From contig NC_064820.1 in assembly GCF_024166365.1 (NCBI RefSeq), positions 52,987,501 through 53,051,500 of the forward strand: DNA of 64,000 bases, given 5' to 3'. The stretch comes from Elephas maximus indicus. Lineage: Eukaryota; Chordata; Mammalia; Proboscidea; Elephantidae. The notes under the pieces were generated by a model. It was not told where the DNA came from, made no database searches, and saw only the letters and a list, made by a program, of their open reading frames with translations. This document shows, piece by piece, positions 45,029-56,361 of the stretch. Numbering within the stretch: the stretch's first letter is position 1; every line of letters begins with the position of its first letter. The translations under genes and the position numbers were made by a program.

Positions 45029-45396
45029 CTTGTAGTTGGCGAAGAATATTAAGTATACCCTGGGCTGCCAGAAGAATGAACAAATCAGTCTTCGAAGAAA
45101 TACAACCAGAATGTTCCTTAAAAGTGAGGAGGGGGAAACTTCAACTGTTAACTTTGGACACCTCATGAGGAAAGATCAATCACCAGAAAAGATCATCATG
45201 GATGATAATGTAGAGCATCAATGAAAATGAAGGAAACCCTTCATAAGATGGATTAACATGGTGGTTGCAACAAAGGGCTCAAACGTACCAAAGATTATGA
45301 GGTTGTCATAGGACTGGGCGACATTTCATTAGGTTATAAGTAAGGTTGCCATGAGTCAACACCTACTCCGCAGCAACTAGCAACAACAGCAACATA
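45029..45396 (+). mobile_element. RTE-type LINE 3' end inside an L2
   Basis: 'ggcgaagaatattaagtata', 'gaagaatgaacaaatcagtc', 'agatggattaacatggtggt', tail 'gttgccatgagtcaacacc', then ACAACA. Several deletions. Confidence 0.83.
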
Positions 45397-45570
45397 CCAT
45401 TTCCTCTCACAACACTGCTCTGTCACTTTTCAAAATCCACAGTTACACAGTTTTATTTGCTTACTTGTTTATCATTTTCTTCTAGACTGACACGTGCTCT
45501 GTGAGAGCAAAGACCTTGCCCAACCTATTTTCCAGTAAATTCCTAACGTATTGCACCATGTAAAGTTCAC

Positions 45571-46117
45571 ACTGGAGGTTGAATTTTTAAAATGTTGATC
45601 AAATTAACACCTCAGTTCTCCATGAGTTATTAAATTGGATGGCCAATATAGTTAGAGAAATCACTACCTATAGTTCTTTTTGGAGTTTCGCACAGCTGTC
45701 AGTAACTCACAAATGGGGATATCTTTGGAATCACATCCTATTCCCTTAGTCTTCAGAAGATTCCTGAGGTAGAAGAAGCTTTAGAAGCTTGTCAAGATGC
45801 CTGTGTACGTGTACGGAAAATCCCAAGAAGCCACAGTATAGTCCTTAGCTTTTTTAGAACGCCATATCGGTTTTTAATTTTTCAGAAGTTTACAACCCTG
45901 GGAGTTATTCTAGAGGGATTTTTGAATTAACAGGATTATCCAAGATCTATTGGTCTCACTTAGAGACCAGGCAAATGACCCCATGAGTGAATCATGCAGA
46001 GCAGAAGACATGGGAAATGGTGGGTAGCTTGGTGAACGCCAACTCAAGCGTTGCTATGCTGAAATGCGGAGTCAATTCTTCCCAATCTCCTAAATTATAA
46101 ATGAATAAGTGAATGAA
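45571..46117. other. Unassigned DNA
   Basis: Nothing recognised. Confidence 0.3.
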
Positions 46118-46355
46118 GACCTGGGTTTGCCTGTGGGCCCTTTCACTTCTCAATTATATAAATGCTGGCAAATTACTTAATCTCTATGTATCTTATTTTC
46201 TTATCTTTAAAATGAGGATAATATTACCTAATTTATAAGCTGTTTTCAGTATCAAATGAAATGCTTTGTGTAATTTAATGGAGTGCCTGGCACATATTAG
46301 AAGTTTCTTGTTTGCTTGCTTGTTTTAGTGGGTACTTAATAAATGTTCACTGACA
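46118..46355 (+). repeat. MIR SINE
   Basis: 'acctgggtttgcctgtggg', 'ttcttatctttaaaatgagg', 'ggagtgcctggcacatatta', 'gtacttaataaatgttcac'. The interior is expanded by a GCTTGCTTGTTTT stretch. Confidence 0.82.
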
Positions 46356-47446
46356 ACAGCAATGACTAACTGTGCCTGGAAAAAATATATAGCAATTATA
46401 CTTATAAACTTGGAGACTACAACAGCAAATAAAAACAAAAAAATCTAATTATATAAAAAAAGGCAAGAAAGTAAGGAAGAAAGATGGTATGAAAAATAAT
46501 TCAAGAAAAAATACTTTTCATAATAAATGCAAAAGCAGATTTTCAGATAAACTTGAAAACTAATAATTTTAAGATGCTCAGGTTAAACATCCTCCAATGA
46601 ATATGAAGGCTATATAATTTGTGCTTGATGAAAAAAAAAAAGGGTTGTAACTCATTTATTTGGCAATGTCATAGAATTAGATATTAAATATACATATACT
46701 TTCTAGACATTCAAATTGTAATTTTTGAAATTTCCTTTAAAAATAAGTTTGTCCTGATCATGGCACTTTATACAGAAGCACCATGTCATCCCTCTACAGC
46801 AAAGATCCAAAAAACTAAGTAAAACAGATACAAACGTCAGTCCTGGAAACCTAAGCATCAAATGAATGGATAAAGCACTAGATCAAGCACCAAATGGAAT
46901 AAGAAACTGGCAGAGAACTACCTACATAATAAAATTTCTGTTCCAGTCAACCTGGATCACTTATTTTAATATTCACTTTTATTTAATATAAAAGCGTGCA
47001 ATGAGTTTTCTCATTTCTATCCTTTTGTGGATTTCATATATGCCATTCTTCTCTACCTGGAATGTTCCCTTTATTTCTCACCACCCAGTGAAATTTCTCC
47101 CTGCTCATATTTTACATCCTCTTAAAAATCTATCCTGATTAACCCAAACCAAAGTGATTTTCTTGCTTCTGAACATTAATATCAAATGAGGTGACTTGAG
47201 TTCTAATAAGTTAGGTGGGAAAGGGGAATCTCAGGCCTGCAGGTAGAGTCTTTCCCGTTTGGGTGCCTTGTTGTATGAGACTTTCTAGGTAGCAATCACT
47301 GCATGGTCTTCACTGCTATACGTTCCTTCAGGTTCTGGCAGCTAGACCTCTAGATGCTTTACTTTCTTCCTTTGACCTTGAGGATACAGTAAATGTATCT
47401 CCCAGTACATCTTCCTGATATATACATATACACAGGGATTACCCAC
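46356..47446. other. Mostly unassigned, with a short L2 piece
   Basis: An L2-like piece at about 47020-47135 ('ctacctggaatgttcccttt'). A-runs near 46437 and 46629. Confidence 0.35.
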
Positions 47447-47597
47447 TAAACAAGGTATGCACAGGCTTTCTTGTGTTTACTTACTAAACTGTAATGCACA
47501 ATTTCACATGGTTTTGAAAGATGTGGTGAAGCCCATGTGAAATTGTGCTCTACAGATTAGTAAATAAACACAAGTAAGCCCGTGCATACCTTGTTTA
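47447..47597. mobile_element. Foldback element C with ~66-bp arms and TA ends
   Basis: The left arm (47447-47512) and the complement of the right arm (47532-47597) agree at about 59 of 66 positions, for example 'taaacaaggtatgcac' and 'gcacaatttcacatgg'. A loop of about 19 bases separates them. TA lies at both ends. A further partial copy of the terminal motif ('catgcataccttgctta') follows at about 47607. It has no coding capacity. Confidence 0.75.
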
Positions 47598-47658
47598 ATG
47601 TAAAACCATGCATACCTTGCTTACTGGTTAATCTGCCCCTGCATATACATATATACAT

Positions 47659-47870
47659 GTTGTTGTTAGTGCTTTTCAAGTCTGCCTCCAACTCATCCCC
47701 ACCCCATGTCCTCATCAATAGAGTAAAACTGCACTCCACAGGGCTTTCAATAGCTGTTATCTTATGGAAGTAGATTACCAAGCCTTTCTGTCACAGTGCC
47801 ATTGGGTGGATTCTTACCACCAACCTTTCAGTTAATAACCAAATACAAACCATTTACACCACCTAGGGAC
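47659..47870 (-). repeat. AfroSINE, 'gtccctgg' subtype, antisense
   Basis: 'gttgttgttagtgcttttc', 'aactgcactccacagggctt', 'gtagattaccaagcctttct', 'ttacaccacctagggac'. Confidence 0.83.
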
Positions 47871-47954
47871 CTATAAAATTCACACATACATACCTATATA
47901 CATAGCAGGAAGAGTTACATGTATGTATGTGTAATATAAAACCTGTTGTAATAT

Positions 47955-48103
47955 AAAGCCATCAAGTAGATTCTGATTCATAGTAACCCTATAAGACAGA
48001 GTAGAACTGCCCCATAGCGTTCCCAAGGAGTGGCTGGTAGATTCTAACTGCTGACCTTTTGGTTAGCAACTGAGATCTTAACCACTGCACCACCAGGGCT
48101 CCA
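47955..48103 (-). repeat. AfroSINE, antisense
   Basis: 'tagattctgattcatagtaa', 'cccaaggagtggctggtaga', 'actgcaccaccagggctcc'. Confidence 0.87.
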
Positions 48104-48830
48104 TGTGTGATAAATACACTTGTGAGATATATATGCGTGTGTGTGTGTACACACACACAGAGAATGCACACAGAAAGAAGTATTTTAACATGTATTTCTT
48201 CTGCCATCTTTTTTTTTTTTTTCTTCTGCCATCTTAGCCTTGAAGTCTAGCTAATCTTTTCTTAAACAGGAAATGTGATTAATTGCCATTTTCATTAAAT
48301 TTCTTGAATTGCAAATGGATGCCTTTCATTTAGAATCAATCTTCGAGAGAAATTCAGTGCATGTCCTCTTTGCTGTCCTGTGAAAGTAGCCCAAAAGACT
48401 TCTATAAGTGCCACTAATGACTTCTTAGTCCTTCCGCTGGGAATGAATGCATAGCTCCCCTTGAGCAATATGACTGATGTATTTCTTTCTACAGGGCGCC
48501 CTGTTAAGTGCTTACTGCTTTTAGAATCAGTACCTGGGCTGATGCCCAAGCTTACATTAAGAAGGGAATGGTACTAATGTGTCTTTAAAAACATTTTTTA
48601 TAGCCTTGTAGGGAGAAAAGCACTTTACTCTCATAATTTACTTTATGCATGGCTGTTATCACTGCTAATTACAGCATTCCAATAAAGCATTTATTTATTA
48701 GGTCTCTTCAGTTTAGTTTCCTCTCTCAGTAAAATTTCTGTCTTTGTATTAAAATGTTATATAATTCGATTGGATACAGGACATGGACAAATGATCAAAA
48801 TAACTAAGGGCATAAAGACTGGCTACATTA
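48104..48830. other. Unassigned DNA
   Basis: A TG/AC simple repeat at about 48136-48160 and a T-run at about 48210. Nothing else. Confidence 0.3.
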
Positions 48831-48986
48831 AACCCATTGCCGTCGAGTCAATTCCAACTCATAGCAACCCTACAGGACAGAACAAAACTGCCCCATAGAG
48901 TTTCCAAAGAGCAGCTGGTAGATTGGAACTGCCAACCTTTCTGTTAGGAGCCAAGTTCTTAACCACTGCACAACCAGGGCTCCATT
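48831..48986 (-). repeat. AfroSINE with target duplication, antisense
   Basis: ggctacatta (48821-48830) and ggctatgtta (48987-48996) flank it, two mismatches. Body close to consensus. Confidence 0.9.
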
Positions 48987-48996
48987 GGCTATGTTA

Positions 48997-50790
48997 AAGA
49001 TGTCTTACTTGTTTTCTTTAATCATTCTGTTTAGATTTAAAAATTCAAGATCTTTTTCCTTTTTAAAGTAAAGGAAGGCTTAAGAGTTCTAAATTGAATT
49101 GAGCCAGACACATCCACTTACATCTTTAACAATTTTGAACGTGTTTTGACAAATTTTCTCTCTTTCATTGCCTTCTAGATTCTAATTTATGGTTTCATTT
49201 TACAGCAGGAAAATATTATAGTCATTTTCAGGGAATGAAAAAAAAGTTACCATAATCTAACCACCTTTACACTGTCATACATGAATCATTTAGAATATTT
49301 TAGGAATCTACCCAACTCCATTTCTCCTAAAATACTCCCATGTCAGTATTCCCTGCTGTGCCAAGACACACCTGCATGGCTTAAAAAACTGAATAACTAC
49401 GTAAGACAAAAGATAAGTAGTTAAATAAAGCATGTTTTGCAATGCCACTGTGACCGCGCAATTTAAGCAAAACCTACTAAAGCAAATTTTGTTCATAAAC
49501 ATCTTCTTACATAACATTTTCCAGAACTTCATTTAGTATAACTTGACTTAAAGGTAAAGTAGATGGTTTACATAGAGGCAAAAAAAAAAAAAAAGCTAAA
49601 GTGTATTAACAATTGATTATGAATGACTGCAAATTAAAAAGATATGTTTCATTTTCATATATCATTACTATTTCTTCTCCTGATTATAATTACCTTAATA
49701 ATTCTCATCAAGACTTAGAATTGTTGTCCCAAATATGACTAACATTAGAACTTGAAAAGGTAAAACGTGATTACTTTGTTTAAGGTTACATTATAGATTT
49801 ATTGGAATAGTAGAATAAAATAATTATTGTCTTTAAAGTTATATTGCAGCTTTATTGGAATAGAAAACTTATTGTACTTTCAAATCAGATTTACACACAT
49901 TTTAAAAAGTTTTTCTCTTTCAATGTACTAAATATAATACATTGGGTTATAATTTTTGTGATTCAAATACTAGAGAAAATTTTTTTCTTTAATATGTGTT
50001 TCTTCTGTCACCACCCCTTGATTAATCTTTTCTTCAGGAAAACAATGAGATTAATCTGCATTACCACTAAATTACCTGACTCAGTGGTTTTTTTTTTTTT
50101 TTAACTTCGCATGATTATTTTAATTTAATCCCTAGAGAAAAATGTCATTTAAATCGTTTGCAAATTTAATGGCATATATTTATTCATTATGCTCTTATGA
50201 TTTCTAAAATTTCTAATATTGCTTTAGTTTATATACCCGTTTTCATTTTCAATGAGAATGGTTACCATTTTCAATGTATCACAAAAATAACTAATTATAT
50301 ATTAGAAAATAAATTTTTAACTGTTTTGCTTTTTTTTTTTTTTACTATAAGATGTATTTACTGAAGTTACTTTCCTATTTATTAAATATTTTGAGAGCTT
50401 CTGGTGAAATATTTGATAGCAAAGCCGTTTCACTTTTGGCCTATCAGAACTATGGGTTCTCTCTCTTGTTAATAAAGTTTCTGAGTGCATTACCTGTTTT
50501 TATCAGTAATCTCCCTTTATAAGAATGCATTCACAATCGTTTGAAAATACTATGATGTTATTTTATGTACAGGATCCCCAACTTCCAAATGCTTCAGTCT
50601 TGACATCCTGTGAGAGCAATGGATCACGAAGCAGACCATCCATAACAGGACACAATTGTCTAGTGTATAATAAGACTCAGTGTTAGACAGTGGGTAAATG
50701 CTCAAGAAGAGAAAATGGGCAAGTTAATACCCTTAAACACGTAGTTCTATAGAACAGTTTTAGCTCAAAGGGAAAAATACACAAGAAGAA
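48997..50790. other. Unassigned DNA
   Basis: AT-rich with A/T runs near 49580, 50090 and 50331. No gene or named repeat. Confidence 0.3.
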
Positions 50791-50799
50791 TGCCTAAAG

Positions 50800-50985
50800 A
50801 ATGAAGAAGGTGGAAGAGGAGTATAAAAGTAAAAAAAAAAAAGGAGGAGAAGGAGAAAAAGAAGAAGAAGCAAGAAAAAGAAACAGCAGAGGAGGAAGAG
50901 GAGTCAGAGATGAAATGGAGATGGAGAAGAAGGCAAAGAAGAAGAAAGGAAGAAAATAGAGGGAAAAGAGGAGAAGAAGAGAACA
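50800..50985 (+). repeat. Homopurine GAA/GGA-rich tract
   Basis: Almost only purines on the plus strand for about 185 bases, with an uninterrupted 40-base purine run at 50831-50870. The antisense open frames that cross it are low-complexity Ser/Phe/Leu artefacts. Confidence 0.9.
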
Positions 50986-51285
50986 ATAGAAATTTGATTG
51001 GTGATTCCACATAAACATTTTAAATTGTATTACAGAATTTCTTTCTGTTGCTCAGGCTTCTTAGAATTAATCTATTCACAATTTTGACAGAATGATAGCT
51101 TCATACATCACAAATAAAGGGAGGAACATCATACTCTACCAATAGCAAATTGTTTTTAAAATTAAGAACAAGTAGTGACTATGGCAGCTGTGGAAGCCAT
51201 TGTGCACTCAATACACATTGGGCTTTGACTTGGCTTTATTTTTTGTTAGTAAAGAAGCTGCTGGCTAGTGCATCTCGGGGGATAT

Positions 51286-51319
51286 ATACGTGTGTGTGTA
51301 GATATGTATATATATATAT
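51286..51319. repeat. TG/TA microsatellite
   Basis: Alternating purine-pyrimidine run leading into the palindrome. Confidence 0.85.
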
Positions 51320-51357
51320 ACACGTTACACACACACATATGTGTGTGTGTAACGTGT
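51320..51357. repeat. Perfect 38-bp palindrome
   Basis: The two 19-base halves are exact reverse complements with no spacer. It is made of an ACACGTT end, an ACACAC stretch and a central ATAT step. It overlaps the likely 5' border of the RTE element. Confidence 0.95.
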
Positions 51358-51716
51358 CTGTCAGTTTGTCGTACTGTAGGGGCTTATGTGTTGCTGTGAT
51401 GCTGGAAGCTATGCCACCAGTATTCAGATACCAGCAGGGTCACCCATGGAGGACAGGTTTCAGCTGAGCTTCCAGACTAAGACAGACTAGGAAGAAGGAC
51501 CCGGCAGTCTACTTCTGAAAAGCATTAGCCAGTGAAAACCTTATGAATAGCACTGGAACATTGTCTGATATAGTGCTGGAAGATGAGCCCCCCAGGTTGG
51601 AAGGCGCTCAAAAGATGACTGGGGAAGAGCTGCCTCCTCAAAGTAGAGTCGACCTTAATGACTTGGAGGGAGTCAAACTTTTGGGACCTTCATTTGCTGT
51701 TGTGGCATGACTGAAA

Positions 51717-54161
51717 ATGAGAAGAAAAGGCTGCAAACATCCATCAATAATCGGAATCTGAAATGTACAAAGTATGAATCTAGGAAAATTGGAAATCGTC
51801 AAAAATGAAATGGAACACATAAACACCAATATCCTAGGCATTAGTGAACTGAAATGGACTGGTATTGGCCATTTTGAATCGGACAATCATATAGTCTACT
51901 ATGCTGGGAATGACAACTTGAAAAGGAATGGTGTTACGTTCATCGTCAAAAAGAACGTTTCAAGATCTATTCTGAAGTACAACGCTGTCCGTAATGGGAT
52001 AATATCCATACGCCTACAAGGAAGACCAGTTAATACAACTATTATTCAAATTTACACACCAATCACTAGGGCCAAAGATGAAGAAATAGATTTTTATCAG
52101 CTGCTACAGTCTGAAATTGATCAAACATGCAATCAAGATGCATTGATAATTACTGGCGATTGGAATGCAAAAGTTGGAAACAAAGCAGAAGGATCAGTAG
52201 TTGGAAAATATGACCTTGGTGACAGAAACAATGCTGGAGATCAAATGGTAGAATTTTGCAAGACCAACGACTTCTTCATTGCAAATACCTTCTTTCACCA
52301 ACATAAACGGTGACTATACACATGGGCCCCACCAGATGGAACACACAGAAATCAAATTGACCACATCTGTGGAATGAGACGATGGAAAAGCTCAATATCA
52401 TCAGTCAGAACAAGGCCAGGGGCTGACTGTGGAACAGACCATCAGTTGCTCTTATGCAAGTTCAAGCTGAAACTGAAGAAAATCAGAGCAAGTCCACGAG
52501 AGCCAAAATATGACCTTGAGTATATCCCACCTGAATTTAGAGACCATCTGAAGAACGAATTTGACGCATTGAACACTAGTGACCAAACACCAGGTGAGTT
52601 GTGGAATGACATCAAGGACATCATCCATGAAGAAAGCAAGAGATCACTGAAAAGATAGGAAAGAAAGAAAAGACCAAGATGGATGTCAGAGGAGACTCTG
52701 AAACTTGCTCTCGAACGTCGAACAGCTAAAGCAAAAGGAAGAATTGATGAAGTAAAAGAACTGAACAGAAGATTTCAAAGAACAGCTCGAAAAGACAAAG
52801 TAAAGTATTATAATGACATGTGCAAAGAGCTGGAGATGGAAAACCAAAGGGGAAGAACATGCTCAGTGTTCCTCAAGCTGAAAGAACTGAAGAAAAAATT
52901 CAATCGTCGAGTTGCAATAGTGAAGGATTCCATAGGGAAAATATTAAATGACACGGGAAACATCAAAAGAAGATGGAAGGAATACACAGAGTCATTATAT
53001 CAAAAAGAATTAGTTGATGTTCAACCATTTCAAGACGTGGCATAGGATCAGGAACTGATGGCACTGAAGGAAGGAGTCCAAGCTGCTCTGAGGGCATTAG
53101 CTAAAAACAAGGCTCCAGGAATTGATGGAATATCAATTAAGATGTTTCAACAGACAGATGCAGCACTGGAGGTGCTCACTCGTCTATGCCAAGAAATATG
53201 GAAGACAGCTTCCTGGCCAACTGACTGGAAGAGATCCATATTTATGCCTATTCCCAAGAAAGATGATCCAACTGAATGTGGAAATTATAGAACAATATCA
53301 TTAATATCACACACAAGCCAAATTTTGCTGAAGATCATTCAAAAACGGCTGCAGCAGTATGCCGACAGGGAATTGCCAGAAATTCAGGCTGGTTTCAGAA
53401 GAGGACGTGGAACCAGGGATATCATTGCTGATGTCATATGGATCTGGATCCTGGCTGAAAGCAGAGAACACCAGAAGGATGTTTACTTGTGTTTTATTGA
53501 CTATGCAAAGGCATTCGACTGTGTGGATTATAACAAATTATGGATAACATTGTGAAGAATGGGAATTCCAGAACACTTAATTGTGCTCATGAGAAACCTT
53601 TACATAGATCAAGAGGCAGTTGTTCGGACAGAACAAGGGGATAGTGATTGGTTTAAAGTCAGGAAAGGTGTGTGTCAGGGTTGTATTCTTTCACCATGCC
53701 TATTCAATCTGTATGCTGAGCAAATAATCCGAGAAGCTGGACTATATGAAGAAGAACAGGGCATCAGGATTGGAGGAAGACTCCTTAACTACCTGCGTTA
53801 TGCAGATGACAAAACCTTGCTTGCTGAAAGTGAAGAGGACTTGAAGCACTTAGTAACGAAGATCAAAGACCACAGCCTTCAGTATGTATTGCACCTCAAT
53901 GTAAAGAAAACAAAAATCTTCACAACTGGACCAATAAGCAACATCATGATAAATGGAGAAAAGGTTGAAGTTGTCAAGGATTTCATTTTACTTGGATCCA
54001 CAATCAACACCCATGGAAGCAGGAGTGAAGAAATCAAAAGACACATTGCATTGGGTAAATCTGCTGCAATGGACCTCTTCAAAGTGTTGAAGAGCAAAGA
54101 TGTCACCCTGAAGACTAAGGTGCGCCTGACCCAAGCCATGGCATTTTCAATCACATTATAA
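51717..54161 (+). pseudogene. RTE ORF: AP endonuclease plus reverse transcriptase, broken by stops
   Basis: The frame from an ATG at 51717 is continuous to 54161 with no frameshift, interrupted only by stops at 51759 (TGA), 52311 (TGA), 52656 (TAG), 53043 (TAG) and 53553 (TGA). The endonuclease part (51774-52460) has 'LIITGDWNAKVG' and a C-terminal 'TDHQLL' motif, both typical of APE-type nucleases. The RT part (about 53050-54000) has 'FIDYAKAFD' and 'YADDKTLLA', so the catalytic Asp residues remain. The 51759 stop replaces the Trp of the 'WNV' motif, and 52311 and 53553 look like CGA-to-TGA decay. A deletion of about 26 bases near 54158 shifts the frame, so the C-terminal domain (54295-54531, 'VQGQQKRGRPSTRWID') lies in another frame. 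Cannot make a full protein as it stands. Confidence 0.9.
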
Positions 54162-54518
54162 GGAAGACCGAAAAAGATTTGACCCCTTTGAATTGTGGCA
54201 TTGGCAAAGAATATTGAATATACCATGGACTGCCAAAAGAACGAATAAATCTGTCTTGGAAGAAGTATGACCAGAATGCTCCTTAGAAGCAAGGATGGTG
54301 AGACTGTGTCTTTCATACTTTAGACATGTTGTCAGGAAGGATCAGTCCCTGGAGAAGGACATCATGCTTGGCAGAGTACAGGGTCAGCAGAAAAGAGGAA
54401 GACCCTCAACGAGGTGGATTGACACAGTGGCTGCAACAATGAGCTCAAGCATAACAATGATTGTAAGGATGGCTCAGTACTGGGCAGTGTTTTGTTCTGT
54501 TGTGCATGGGGTTGCTAT

Positions 54519-54534
54519 GAGTCAGAACTGACTC
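54519..54534 (+). promoter_or_regulatory. Hairpin in the RTE 3' tail, shared with AfroSINEs
   Basis: GAGTCAG AA CTGACTC: a 7-bp stem with a 2-base loop. The same position in AfroSINE tails reads GAGTCAGAATTGACTC and similar forms. A role in recognition by the RTE reverse transcriptase is inferred. Confidence 0.65.
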
Positions 54535-54581
54535 GATGGTACCTAACAACAACATGAGTGTGTGTGTATAAAACATATATT

Positions 54582-54610
54582 CTCATTTGCATTCCATGAA
54601 TGCAAATGAG
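54582..54610. repeat. Inverted repeat carrying two octamer motifs
   Basis: Arms of 13 bases (ctcatttgcattc / gaatgcaaatgag) with a 3-base spacer. Each arm contains the ATGCAAAT octamer recognised by POU-domain factors. No further sign of function. Confidence 0.85.
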
Positions 54611-54879
54611 GTGCCTTTGAATTTGAAGCAGAGAAATAATCATGACATTCTGACAGACTGCTCATTTTATGCTTTTATAACTACTCTCAAGTAAGAATTT
54701 GAAATACTTTGCAATCTCAATGTATTATTAAATAGTCAGGTTGCAGCAATGTATTTTAAAATAGTTTGACATTTCTAGTGACTTGGGCTTTAGTTTCAGG
54801 CTTTAACTTAAATTATTTGGACATCAAAGTAATCTGTCTTCCAATTCAATGTCCAGAGTCATTGGTTAAAAAATAAGTC

Positions 54880-55375
54880 TTATCCTATTTCTCAACTTAA
54901 ATTCTTTAATGATTTTCCCAAGGCCAAGTTCCTTAACATAATCTTAACAGAGCCTGCAAGAAAGGTCCAAGCACACATTGTTCTCCCTTGGTCCCTATGT
55001 ACCAGCCACAATGACCATCTGCCAGTTCCTTCAACATTCTAAGATATCTCAGGTCTCAACACATTTTCATTCTCTTTTATTTGCTGAAATATTTTCACCA
55101 CGCCTCTAGCTAACTCCTGTTTCCTGCGTGAGCTCAAATTTCACTTTCTTATATAGAATTCTCTAGACTCCCCGACTTGATCAACATCCTCAGTCATACG
55201 CTCATACATAGGGTCTGGTATTTTCTTTCATGCTGCTTGCCACAATTAAACATTGAGTAAGGATAGATTAATATCCACTGTACTCGTTACACTGTAAAGT
55301 CCATGAGTATAGGCACCATATAAGTTTTACTCACCATTTTTTTATCATCACAATCCAGCACTGTACTTAGTTTGG
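54880..55375 (+). repeat. L2 LINE 3' region
   Basis: 'aaggtccaagcacacattgt', 'cagccacaatgaccatctgc', 'gtaaagtccatgagtatagg', 'tccagcactgtacttag'. Diverged but in L2 order. Confidence 0.7.
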
Positions 55376-56231
55376 GCTCCCGCACAAGTAAACCTGAAAA
55401 AAGGATTCTAGTGTAACAGGAAACACTGGTAGGAGATTGAGGAAGTGAAACAGGGAATGGAAGGCAATTTTGATACCACAACAACAAAATAACATAATAA
55501 TACACAATGATAAGGGTGTGTTATTAAGCAAGTTACCATTTTGGGCTTTGGGAACCAATGTAGATAATGTACTTCAGCATTATCCCAGTTGAAGGTCAAG
55601 GGATCTGGGATATTTAAACACCAACTCCCATAAGTCATGGCTGAAGGCTGCTCCTGAAGGGTATAAATTTCCTAGTACTTTCTACCCGCACACCAGCAGA
55701 GCGGCCTCAGGCTGCCTGAGAAAACCCTCAGTCAAAGAGATGTACATGCTGTCATTGGAAGTCTATTGGCATGCCCTACAATAATAAAAAACTAGGGGAC
55801 ATGGACAGGGTACAGAGTTGGCTGCCATAGGCTCTACTAATGTTTCTTAGCATACTACACTAAATTTCGATGGTCCCAAAGATTGCTGTGCTCTGTAATC
55901 TTATTATTTTTAATCCACTGTTGAGTTGTCTAGCAATAAAAATACAGGCAATGATAAGGCAACCTTCAGTATTTTATGGTTGTAGAACTAGCCTGTGTAA
56001 ATAAGCTTTACTGTAAAATTACTATGTCTATTTTTTTTTTTATAGCTCTAGGGAACCAGCAACAAGGTACACCAGGGTAACTCCCTCATTTATATAATTC
56101 TCCTTTTAAAAAAATTGTAAAAATTTGATTTTGTGATATATAATAAATATGCAACCTTACACACAATTTAGATTAAAAAAAAAAAAAAACCTGACTCCTA
56201 CTACTATCATAATTTGTGTTTATCCCCTAGT
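55376..56231. other. Unassigned DNA
   Basis: No gene found. Antisense open frames at 55287-55638 have no protein-like character and overlap an L2. Confidence 0.3.
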
Positions 56232-56361
56232 ATGGTGCTACAACAATGGTCTCAAGCATAAGAACGATTGTGACGATGGTGCAAGACCAGGAAGTGTTTC
56301 ATTCTATTGTACATAGGGTTACTATCAGTCCAAACTGACTTGACAGCACCTATAAACAACC
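56232..56361 (+). mobile_element. RTE-type LINE 3' tip
   Basis: 'tgctacaacaatggtctcaa', 'tattgtacatagggttacta', ending near 'cacctataaacaac'. Only the last 130 bases remain. Confidence 0.8.

Larger units (their letters stand above)
44810..45570 (+). repeat. L2 LINE 3' region, split by an RTE fragment
   Basis: Left part 44810-45028 ('tctttcaaaggtcatatctt', 'tgccttccatgactgccc'). Right part about 45397-45570 ('tctagactgacacgtgctct', 'gagagcaaagaccttgcc'). The order is that of L2. Confidence 0.65.
51352..54555 (+). mobile_element. Near-full-length RTE/BovB-type LINE
   Basis: About 3.2 kb, the usual RTE length. Starts with the 'gtctgtcagtttgtcgtac' type 5' end, then a 5' UTR, one long reading frame (endonuclease then reverse transcriptase then C-terminal domain), and a 3' tail ending ACCTAACAACAACA. 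Possible target duplication gtgtgtgtgta on both sides (51341-51351 and about 54558-54568), but both flanks are simple repeat, so this is weak. It is the best RTE copy in the window and the reference for the other fragments. Confidence 0.9.

Noticed and set aside
50765..51018. Open frames rich in Ser, Phe and Leu
   Set aside because: They translate the homopyrimidine strand of a low-complexity tract.
55287..55638. Overlapping antisense open frames
   Set aside because: They overlap the L2 3' end and AT-rich flank and show no conserved motif.
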